Shown here piece after piece: positions 54,453 to 64,000 of a stretch of 64,000 nucleotides of DNA. Within the stretch, counting starts at the first letter, position 1. Every line of letters starts with the position of its first letter. Under the pieces are notes generated by a model that worked only from the letters and a program-made list of their open reading frames with translations, made no database searches and had not been told where the DNA came from. The translations under genes and the position numbers were made by a program. The DNA comes from Trichostrongylus colubriformis (lineage: Eukaryota > Nematoda > Chromadorea > Rhabditida > Trichostrongylidae): NCBI GenBank assembly GCA_963978905.1, contig OZ022261.1, positions 30,067,686 to 30,131,685 on the forward strand, in the 5' to 3' direction.

Positions 54453-57400
54453 TTTCACTTATGGGTTATGTTAAGCAGGCGAGTTTCACCGGTTGTAGTA
54501 ACTGATGATTTGTGATAAAGAGGGATAGTAGGATATAAAGACCTAACGGCTGGAGAAATTTCTATTCACATTTCTCCACAGTGAATTTTTCGCGGGAACG
54601 GAAATAGCCATGAGACAGACAAAATTTATTTATCAATGTGGAATGTGATTGAAAGACTTGTACAAGGCATAAATTGTGAATAAACATACAAATTTACATG
54701 TATTGATAGGCATTCATAGCTCAGGCATATTCATTAACGGTTTACGCAGCGTAGCTGCAACAATAAAATATTCAATACCACTGAGACCTACAGAAGTATT
54801 CATTACCGAACAGGTGAGAAAAGAAGTAGACGTGATATTATCAATAGTCTTAGACTGTTGTTGTTGTAGTAAAAATCAATAGTGGTCCAACGCGTTCGCG
54901 TTCTGCCATTGCGCAGTTTCTCATTGTTTCAGCTAGCTAGCTCGGATATTTGCTGATTCACAGAATCCTGGGTGAGACAGCAACTTTTTCTATTACACTC
55001 CGCCCTATGTAAAGGATTCAGGGGGGTAATCACCTATCCCTCCAACCTCCCTTTCTATCTGCAAGATGATAGAATACAGCTCCTTTAAAGGCACTACTGA
55101 AATCTGAAAGTGTGTGACTGATGATGAATTTATCAAGCCTTTTCAAGGGCTGTGAGACTTGAAGTTTACTCGAAAGGGTCATCCTCATTGTTTTAGGCAC
55201 ATACTAGACATTTCGGCCCTTTTCCGGCCAAAAATCTTCATGTCAGAAATGGAGGCTCTTCGGCAAAGCAGGCTGGCAGGCAGACGAATGATCTCTGAAT
55301 AAGGGGGGAGGGGGAGGGACTGCTTGAAAGACACATAACAATGCAAAGCAGCATTGAAATGATACGGAACTAATAAACTACCACCTGCGCCCGTTATCTC
55401 CACGCGCTCCTTCTTATGATATACTGCCGAATAAAACGTCCATTTGTTCGTGTTTTGGGCGAAAAATGGTCCTGCACCGCTCTAAGAAAAAAATTGTAAA
55501 ATTTGAAAAACTTCTTAATCAACTGCAATGCGAATGCACAAATACTGTGGAAAAACGAAATTACAGAGTGCGGAAAATTATGTGTGCAATGCCAAACTCG
55601 TTCGGATTTCAATTTTCGCAAAAAAGTATAAAAAAAATTCAATTTTGTGCAAAAAAATTAGTCCAAAAATTTTATAATTATGAAGGGTTTGAAGACACCA
55701 CTTTCAGCCATAATTTAGGTATCAATCGTCATTTTATGGAATCTATGGTCCGCTCACTTATTTTCAGCCATACGGTTTGCTTTGCTTCCAGGGCACCACA
55801 GCTTTCTTGGGAAGCTCTCCTTGTCTTGAATCTGCTTTAACGTCTCAATCATTAAAATTCAATATCGTTCTGCTCGAGGTACTGCTATTGCCCAGAACCT
55901 TTGTCCATTCTGGGACCAAACCTCCTGTAGCAACTTTACGTCGTGTGTGTCCTTGAGAGTTGATCTAGGTTGGCGGTGATTGCTCATCAGAGTTTTTACT
56001 CATCTAAACGATGGAAAATTTTTCGTGAAAATATTGTGTGCCGTCATTTTCCACTACACTGTACTATCGCTTCCAGCCCAAATTGACATACTTCGTACAA
56101 AAAAAAATTGCGTAGGAGAAGCGATCCTTTCGCTGAACGAAAAATGAAGTCTCTTGAAAAGGTGGCTTTTTAAAGGGCATTCTCGTTGTAGATAAGAGAT
56201 ATAACACACTTCCATATTCGCATCTGTCATGAGAGATCGAGTGGCCCGCACCAAGCGCTTGTACCATGAAAAGTTTCCTACTCATTACGCCAAACCGATA
56301 AATTCAATCGATACCTATACAGAGTGATACTATGCTATACTTGCGATTGGCCGCCTCAACAGTTCTTGTGAACTCACGTCCGTGAAAGGCTTTCTGATGC
56401 AAGGCGCACTTCAAATGATGGGGTTTTTAAGGGGAATATGAGGTCTAACCGTTTGAATCCTTAATTCTTTTACTCCTGATACTACCGATTAAGGCCTACC
56501 CAGCTTTGAAAAAGCCTGCGAATTCATTATCGTCTAGAAATCCTTATGATCACACGGTCGCATGTATTCGCTATATTACATCTACATAAATAACTGTGAT
56601 GTATGGCCGGGGTTTAATTAAATAAAACGTAAGCAACCACCTGAAAAACAATTAGAGACAACTGTAAATGGATGAGTAAGTCTTCGTATCCCACAATGTC
56701 TGCGAGTTTATTTTTTTATGAACTTTATTTTTAATGAGGGCGATTCTTGGTGGAAAGAAATCTGAGAGAATAGTCGTAGCTGCAGTCACGTTACAGGATC
56801 TCATGTGAGAAAATGAAATGGCACACCACCCCCCCCCCCTTCCAAGTTGTGAACAGAAATCATAAGTGAGCAAGGTTATTGTCAATTCTGTAGAGAGTGC
56901 TGCATGAATGAAAGGGACTGAATAGAGGGAATGAATCAACGTGGAAGAAATTCTCCACCATGACACCGCCTTCAAATACAGAGTTAGAAGTGGTGGGAAA
57001 TCTGCTCTTCCACAGAGGTCACGTGTAAAGTATGAGTTAAAAACCCTCGAGAGTCGCTTTTTCTGAAAAGTTCCGTGATTAGTCCTCAGCGACTTTTTCA
57101 ATGATTTTTGGGCGGGGTGGTATTTAAAGATAAGTTGTCAGTCGATGATCATACCAACATCGTTTGTCATAGAAAGAAGGACTTATCGATCTCAGCTTTG
57201 GGGGGGGGGGGGGGTACTTCTCGAACTTTTCTCATAGCAGTGCTTGACCACGTACTAGCGATGAGACCCACTGGAGAGAACAAGGGGCTTTTCAAAGTGA
57301 AGGCCGCACGGAAATCGTTTTTTACTGTTTACTCCACTTGATTTACTGCGTCATTGTCTCGTCGCAAGTGATTCTGTTGATTTCAACTAGTATTCTACTT

Positions 57401-60180
57401 AATACAGCAGAGGAGCGAGACTTCTAGTTTCGCCTAAAAGATGAGTCCTGCTTAGGGCGACCATGATGTCAGAACGACGGCGCAGGCGTGCGAGTTAAGG
57501 GCGCCATATTGAGTTGGACCTGAAGCGATCACCTTACATAGGACGCAAGACACGGTAATCACACTGGAGTCCAACTTGTGCTACGCCCGCCGCGGTGCGA
57601 AATACTGACGTAAGGGTACACATTGTATGCTTGACTGCCTTCACCAAATCTGCTGAATAAATGTAACTTCACAAAAAGGGAATTTTCAGGTACACAAGTT
57701 ACTCTCGCATGAAAGAGGGAATGGAACCGAAAGTGAGTTTTTTCGAGCTACCATTTCCCTAATGGACCTCATACAATTAATGGCTTCCGAAAATAGGACA
57801 GCACCTTAAGCACTTATTGGGAAGTGCCAAGTCACAAAATCATTTTAAGCTTCTCAAAATTTAATCGGAAAGCGATTAGTTTGAAGTAGTTATGATGTTG
57901 TTTCACCGCAGAAAAAGATCAAAAACGTTTTATTCATCGTAATGGCACAATTGAAGGCGTGTAGGGAGCCTTGGAGTCAGAAAATTCCCAATAACCCCAT
58001 TGGATGGCTATGTTTAGCCCCCCTAGTGCTACTTCCTCCTCCTGTACGGCTCAGTAACGCTATGGAGATGCAAGGGGTGGGGGACAATGGCTCGGTGGCG
58101 CTTCTTCACCGGTCTAGGGAGAAAAGGAGCCCCAATGGGTGGAGCATTTTCCGTGTACAGAAACGCGCTCCAGGAATAACATTTTTCAGGATGTTAAAAA
58201 ATGCGTAGTACTGCTTCGTCCTACGATAACCCATCACAGGAAAACAGAGTCGCAATGCAAACCACCCTTAGGAATTTTATGAGTTCTTTCATTTTGCGAA
58301 GCCCCTCCCTTCACCCACGTATGATATCTTACAGCGAGCAATAACCAATATAATCACGTAAGCTTCCACTGAAACGTTTCCAAAATGGTTCTTTAATTAT
58401 ATCCGAAAGTCTATTAGTAATAGGTATTCCCATCATGTGACGATACATAATGAAATTGTTACAATTCAAGTTCAAATTTTAATTGTCTCAAATACACTGT
58501 GAGGGGCATGGAGCACTTTATAATTATTATTAACGAAGAACGATTTATAAATTATCTCACATACATTGTAAAAGGAGAAGAAACCATACGATTCACATCA
58601 GAAAAGAGTTATCAGAATGTGGTGGGGCTTTATTCAAGCAATAACATTGGATTGGAGTTAGTCTAATAAGGCTCACTGAAATGAGTATGATTTAGGAGAG
58701 AAAACGCGGATGTGTTCAGCTTCATGTGGGCCGCCTTCTGGGAGAGTTAATAGTCTTAAAACATCAGAAAGGCGGGGCATATTCACGTCACTGACGACAC
58801 CACCATGAGCGCTGCCTATGATTGAGTTTTCTTGTGTAACTGGTTTTAAGAAATGATCCAATGGTGTAACATTTGCAACATGCTGTCAAAATCCGAAAAG
58901 AAGCACATTTCGCATCAAACATGGGTCGATTATCAGATTCATGCAGGCGAGGATCTCCACTGGCTAGTCAGTGAAGTTTAAAACAGAACAAACTGCTTGG
59001 AATACGTGAACTGTGCTCTCATTGAGGCTCAGGCCGCCGTCGATTGATCCACTTCAGGAGCTCCTATCTTAGGCTAGAGGATAGGGGCCTTTTCTGAGAA
59101 TTAGGTTGACCTTTTCTCGACAACCATGCACCCTCGAGAAAATATAAGGCTAGTCGGCCGAGCTCTTAAAAGCATGGTAGCCACAATGCACCCCAAACAC
59201 CTTCCCTCAACCGGGGGAAAGAGGGGTAGAGGTCGTCGGCGATTGAGAGAAGTTATACCTGATCTGAACTGATGAAATGAAGCCCCTTTGGTGAGGAGGA
59301 TCGTATTCTTCGCAAGTTTTCCTCGACGTCAGCTTGACCCTGCTCTCATTGCCACTTTTCATGTCCGCCATTGCGAATACGCCTAGCGAGATACCAGACA
59401 AAAGAGGTGGGAAAGAGGCAGGTGGAAGAGAGTAGGCAAGGACGCAGATTGCGTGGTCTTCTAATCATCTCCAAATATTTTTTCGGTTCTGATTTCAACG
59501 GCCTTAGCGCCCAAACTATAACTGTCAGCTTGTTAACGTGGCTCCTCTTCCCGCTCATATGGTTTGAGGATCAAACTCTGGATCAAGGCCCTTCTAAGGC
59601 AAACAAAGGCTTCTACTCTTGTGAAGCTGTGAATTGATACCACATAAGTACGAGAGGATAAAATCACCGGTTTTTGAAGACGTGCTGGTCCAACCAAGTA
59701 ACTCTAAGGGTGAACAGTACAAATTCCAATACGATTGTGGATGGAAGTGGAAAGTGTGGCGCATCGCGAAAAGGAAATGATCAGCGTCCAATGTTTTATC
59801 CTTTACGACTTACAGGATTAGGCCACAATCAATTAGTTGTCTTCAAAATAGCAAACATGTCCGTTCCCCACCAGTCGATCCTGGAAGAATGGAGAGCTTC
59901 GCCAATCTGTGCAGAGTCGGATCTACGATTCGGCATTATGATCCACTTCGCTAACACCACTCGAAATATGCGAGCTAAAAAATACATATTTTCAAGACGA
60001 TTTTTGCAACGAAAATTTTCATTTCCGTGCGGTGATGACGCTCGTCATCTTTGGAAAAAAAAAACATATCGAGCTCGAAACTTTGCTCACAGCAACTGTA
60101 GGCATTCTACCCTTCAGAATGGTGATGTTCTGAAGGAATTTACAATCCCACCCTTGTGACTTGTCATGTGGTTATAAAGG
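54453..60180. other. Carbonic anhydrase upstream flank; no gene recognised
   Basis: Includes G-runs near 57190, a C-run near 56828-56840 and a GGCGCC-family hairpin at 57512-57575. ORFs at 55466-55840 (+, 124 codons, Lys-rich), 56652-57101 (-, 149 codons) and 59674-60159 (+, 161 codons) lack recognisable domains, and no splice chain was found, so I do not call them genes. A block near 60095-60145 (CTACCCTTCAGAATGGTGAT) recurs near 60616. Confidence 0.35.
57512..57575. repeat. GGCGCC hairpin family, copy 4
   Basis: Arms GAGTTGGACCTGAAGCGATC and GGTAATCACACTGGAGTCCAAC. It is followed by GCGGTGCGAAATACTGACGT and AAGGGTACA, the right outer end of the foldback at 26281, so it is a partial copy of that element. 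Confidence 0.5.
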
Positions 60181-60414
60181 GGTGTGTGCAGATATGACAG
60201 CGAATCGCGTGGCCGCCCGCGGCGAGCGGCCACGCGGGTGCGCGTGCCGGTGGGCATGGCAGCCTTCAAATGAGGCAGTGTGACATGAGTGCAAGCGCAG
60301 ACGTGAGGCCGTCACGCTCGGCCGGCTCCCAAGGGCAATCGATACGGCGAGCCGTACTAGTGGCGCCGCGCGTGAGACGGCGCGAAGCGATTCGCTGTCA
60401 TATCTGCACACACC
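60181..60414. mobile_element. MITE with 27-bp terminal inverted repeats
   Basis: GGTGTGTGCAGATATGACAG plus CGAATCG at the left; CGATTCGCTGTCATATCTGC plus ACACACC at the right, a perfect match. Interior shares the CGTGGCCGCCCGCGGCGAGC core and GGCGCCGCG with 5050-5336. The near-identical ends suggest a relatively young insertion. Confidence 0.8.
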
Positions 60415-61610
60415 CGAGCTAAAAGTGATCTATGAGAGCGATTGAATCAGTATGTGATGATTAACTAACTGGTTGTATACGAGTTCTTAATGAAATCAAA
60501 ATACAATAGTTCCATACCATTGACATGGCTTCCAGGTCTCTTTGATACCTGTTCCAACTGGGATCGTCCATCTTTTGGACCTAATGGTGTTCTTTATGGG
60601 AACTATGTGGGGCATTGTACCCTTCAGAATGGTAATGCTCTGAAAGAGTAATCCACTACATCACCAAGGCGGCGTGATTATAAAGTTAGCATCGTCTCTC
60701 TGCGTGCCATACTCGACGACTTGAAGTCTTTTTTGTGGTGCTTGTAAATAACTAGCGGCGCAATAAACTTAATCAAACATACACATAAACTAGAGAGGCC
60801 ATATCATGGAAGGCCGAAGCCATTAAGAAAATAACCATTGTTGTTTCAGAGCAATGTTGAATTACATTGGAGGTGATGAAGCTGTGAAAGGCTGAAGTGT
60901 ATTAAAGCTCAAATGTATTTCATCTGCACCTGTGTATCGCCACAAGGAGTCCGACTTCACTGTGTGACCCTTAAAACGTCATAAAGAGACGGCGACGCTC
61001 TTCGCGTATCTCGAAACAGATTTGAGTGAGAGCCTAAATCACCACATGAAAAGAAAATGTCTGCCAAAGTGCAAACCTCGCGTGCGACTTGATCCTCGGA
61101 TGTACTAGTTCACATCTGGACCTCAGTTTGAAGTGATCGATTATCAAACGAAGTTCACAACTGGGCGTTGTATTGCCGCTTCCAGCTCTGATAGAATGGC
61201 TTCGAAAACAGCTCAGTCTTTGTCTGAATCAAACTCACTTCATAGAAAAAAACAGAAAAACCTGCTGTAATTTGATAAAAACATTATACCGAAAACGAAG
61301 AAAGTAGAAAAAAGACAAAAAAAGGATTATATTGCAATGGTTGTGTCGTAGTCATAGTAGCATTCTGAAGGTGCATGCTATTTAGGCAAAAAATTCGTGT
61401 GGCCGCATGTGGCGCGCGACACGATAGATCTGAGAAGGAAGCGCCGTACCAATTGAGTCCTGAAGCGGTCACGCCTGAAACGAGGACAGGACGCCATCAT
61501 GGTTTTATGGTCCGACTACATACGGCGCCTTCAGCTCACAAGCATCGCGTCGCACACCGGACGCGGCCCCGCGTCAGACGCAGTGAGTGCGAGAAGGGAG
61601 GCCTTATATA
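60415..61610. other. No gene seen
   Basis: Short ORFs only. Sequence near 61450 (TTGAGTCCTGAAGCGGTCAC) is related to the GGCGCC hairpin family. Left flank of the next transposon. Confidence 0.35.
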
Positions 61611-62900
61611 CAGGGGGCGGCAAAAGTTCTGGCAATGGTAACTATGCCCGTAAAAACGGTCAAATCGATCGATACACGATACAGCTTCAACAGCATTTAT
61701 CATCAGCTATATAGATCACACAAAATCAGATCTCGAAATAGCCTCCTTTTGCGCGAATACAGGCTGAAAATCTCTTAGGACTGCGTCGACGGCGACACGG
61801 AGGTAGTTTTCGTCCAAATCCTCCCATGGTTCAACGAGGGTTGAACATACGTAGAACATCCAAACTTCTATGCTGAGTAGAGCAGGCTTTGGTCTTCAGA
61901 ACTGACCACACGGACTAGTCCAGTGGATTTTGATCAGGACTCTTTGGGGGCCAATCCTTCGACGAGATGAAGTCTGGGGAGCGGGTCGCTGTAACACCTT
62001 GGACCTATGTGCTGGAGCTGAGTCCTGTTGATAAGTCTATGTTCGGCTGCCGAAATGGTATGCTGCCCAGGGGAGTACTTTTTTGGCCAATACGTCTTTA
62101 ATGTAGGTCTCACTATCCATTTTGACCCCTTTTTCCAAGGAAATCGAGGCATCTTGCCGTCCGATGTGATTGCCCCAGAAACCATCAATGACTTGGGGCG
62201 TCCAGATCGCTGAACAATCCCTCCATGTTGGCTGGCTTCTGCAGGGCTTGCCGCTATCATCCTATCGTTTTGGATGTTCAGGAATTGATCTGTTGAAAAC
62301 AGACATTCGTTAGTGAAAAAGACGTTGAGGTGCCGTGCCTGCGAAAATCGCTTCAAAAGCTCCCTACATCTTTCGAGAATAGTTTTCTTCATACGCTCAG
62401 TTAGCATGTGAGTTTTCTGATCTTACAATAGCTAGTCGAAGGTGGCTGGTGGCAATCCGTCCAACAGATCGAGCAGATATATCCACCTCAAGAGACATTT
62501 TTCTCTCAGAACTACGAGGATGGCGGCGGATTTTCTCTCGAATGATCTTCACGATCTCCTTTGTCGTTGCACACTTCGGCCTTCAACCTCTAGGCTTCTC
62601 CTCCATAGTTCCTGTCGCCTTGTACCTGTTGACTCTGTTGTACACGGTTCTTAAGGGAATCTCAAGCTGTTTGGAGATGGTCTTTGCAGTGCATCCAGCC
62701 AGATGGAGGTCCAAGATGGAGGGTCGTTGGTTTTTCCTTGTCACCACTCTGTAAAATGGCATATTTAAGAGCGGCCAATTCATGGAATGTATAGAGGAAG
62801 ATTCGCAGTAACTAGTGGCATAGATCCTGTCGAGATCGATTGCCTCATTTCTTATAGGGATTTTGCCAAAAATTTTGCCAGAACTTTCGCCGCACCCTGT
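61611..62900 (-). mobile_element. Tc1/mariner-type transposon with both ends
   Basis: 1290 bp with ends CAGGGGGCGGCAAAAGTTCT and AGAACTTTCGCCGCACCCTG, flanked by TA on both sides. The transposase is on the - strand. The terminal repeats are unrelated to those of the element at 14586. Confidence 0.88.
61740..62783 (-). pseudogene. Tc1/mariner transposase, inactivated
   Basis: Seen in order: N-terminal paired-type HTH (LAGCTAKTISKQLEIPLRTV, YNRVNRYKATG), then after a TGA and a frameshift the body MLTERMKKTILERCRELLKR, FFTNECLFSTDQF, QRSGRPKSLMVSGAITSDGK, then in another frame YQQDSAPAHR, and in a third SPDQNPLD followed by a TAG where the family has a Tyr. The first catalytic Asp (family FFTDE) is Asn, and at least two frameshifts and two stops interrupt the frame. 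The longest open part is 61934-62407. Cannot encode a working transposase. Confidence 0.85.
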
Positions 62901-63058
62901 AGCTGGGTCCTGACGCTATAACCGTGTTTTACGTGTGGAAACGCGAGTTCGCACACATCGTGTCATCGGATGCCGTGACGAAAATTTCCTGCCCCAGGCA
63001 TGCAACCGCATTATACAGCAATGAAAAACTGAATACCAGCCAATATGAGTACGTCATA

Positions 63059-63939
63059 TTAGGTTGCTCCAATAGTCTTGTAGGATTTTTCTAAAAAAAA
63101 TCAGTAACTCTTGCTCACTTCGAGGCAGGTCTAGGTGGTTCAGGAACATGGTTGAAGGTTCTCTAAGCTTTCTGAGAAAATATATATTGACCCACAAGAT
63201 TCTGTGGAGAGACTACAGTGCCCGTACTCGATACCCACTCAACACGCGGTGTCATCTACTGTGAGCGGTCTTGCGGCACCAAAGCGACGGAAGCTTGACA
63301 CTCCATCAACGCTGCATTGGGCAAGGGATGTGTGTGCTACGAGACCGTGTGCCGCTGGTTCGTCAGCTCCAGCAACGGCGAGATTGACATGAAAGACAAA
63401 ATGCGCTCAGGACTGTGCACCTCTGGGACGCGGCAGGAATGCTTTTTAAGAGGTGCTGGTACAAGGCGAGACAATCACCGCTACCGTGTGCATCCACCAG
63501 CTCCACAGCTCGCCGTCACTGTTCGAGAAAAGCGCCGGAGAAAGTCCGCGATTACCCTCCTTTATAACAAGGCCAGCTCACACATCGCGAAAAGTACCCA
63601 GGCCAAGCTAGCTACACGAGCCCGGCTGGGATGTTCTGTCCCAGCCGCCATACTCTCCAGACATTGCCCCTTTTGACTATCACCTTACCCATCCTCTTGG
63701 ATCCTTCCTGGCCAAGAGAAACTTCGTTGATTACACTTGGTTGCAGAGGCGATCGCGACTTCTTCGACTCTCAGAACCCAGAGTTCTGGGAGGAGGGGAT
63801 CAACGATCTACCTATGTGGTGGCAGAGTGTTGTCGATAACAATGGTGGATTCGTTGTTGCCTATCTGTCGTTTGTTGGAAGAAAAAATAATAAAAAGTGT
63901 GATCGAAAAAAATCCTACAAGACTTTTGGGACAACCTAA
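63059..63939 (+). mobile_element. Mariner element, internally deleted
   Basis: 881 bp between TTAGGTTGCTCCAATAGTCT and the complement-like AGACTTTTGGGACAACCTAA, flanked by TA (63057-63058 and 63940-63941). Transposase on the + strand. Shorter than a complete mariner by about 400 bp. Confidence 0.85.
63180..63930 (+). pseudogene. Mariner transposase remnant
   Basis: Pieces in different frames: an HTH-linker remnant (CYETVCRWFVSSSNGEIDMK), the second catalytic block ITLLYNKASSHIAKSTQAKL (Asp of the usual LLYDNA replaced), a run like PPYSPDIAPFDYHL across frames, and a good C-terminus PEFWEEGINDLPMWWQSVVD and NNGGF. The region with the first catalytic Asp is deleted. Non-functional. Confidence 0.8.
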
Positions 63940-64000
63940 TAGTATCAATGAGATGACTATTTAATGCTTCCGTAATATGTGGATGGAGTAGCGACCCTTA

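Noticed and set aside
55466..55840. 124-codon + ORF as a gene
   Set aside because: AT-driven Lys/Phe-rich composition, overlapping ORF on the other strand, no domain.
59674..60159. 161-codon + ORF as a gene
   Set aside because: No recognisable domain, no splice chain, and its 3' end overlaps a block repeated near 60616. Could still be a rapidly evolving exon, but nothing supports it.

Overview
The window looks like nuclear DNA of a parasitic clade V (strongylid, hookworm-like) nematode. This is inferred from short exons with TTTCAG-type acceptors, introns as short as 42 nt, a nematode LIM-homeobox gene, and many mariner/Tc1, Penelope-like and foldback repeats. Species cannot be fixed from sequence alone. 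No bacterial operons, rRNA, CRISPR arrays or canonical tRNA genes were found; almost all single-frame ORFs are chance frames or lie inside repeats.

Two real host genes were assembled exon by exon, and both close in phase. (1) On the + strand, 17617-35313, is an LMX-class LIM-homeodomain gene, ortholog of C. elegans lim-6: ten coding exons, 329 residues, two complete LIM zinc-binding domains and one homeodomain, with an 11-kb intron between LIM1 and LIM2. (2) On the - strand, 54452 down to 39348, is an alpha-carbonic anhydrase: eight coding exons, 324 residues, N-terminal signal peptide, all zinc ligands and the proton-shuttle His, and a hydrophobic C-terminal tail suggesting membrane or GPI anchoring. 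The two genes converge, with 4 kb of foldback-rich DNA between their stop codons.

The rest is a repeat landscape. 1-17.6 kb: a mariner-derived foldback, a first copy of a dispersed 470-bp repeat (R1), several MITEs, three copies of a tRNA-related SINE-like repeat, a 1.4-kb element with terminal inverted repeats, and a decayed mariner with intact ends (14586-15826). 17.6-35.3 kb: lim-6, its introns carrying more MITEs and R1 copies. 35.3-39.3 kb: intergenic MITEs. 39.3-54.5 kb: the carbonic anhydrase gene, whose 7.3-kb fifth intron holds a head-to-head inverted pair of 5'-truncated Penelope-like retroelements (RT plus GIY-YIG) flanked by a 13-bp direct repeat and ending in hammerhead-ribozyme-like motifs. 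A 200-N gap sits in that palindrome and the sequence around it looks misassembled. 54.5-64 kb: no host gene recognised; two more decayed mariner/Tc1 elements and a MITE.

I see no new multi-gene system. The strongest points for follow-up are the Penelope inverted dimer with its hammerhead-like ends, the assembly error at its centre, the tRNA-derived SINE, and several foldback families with multiple copies in this one window.
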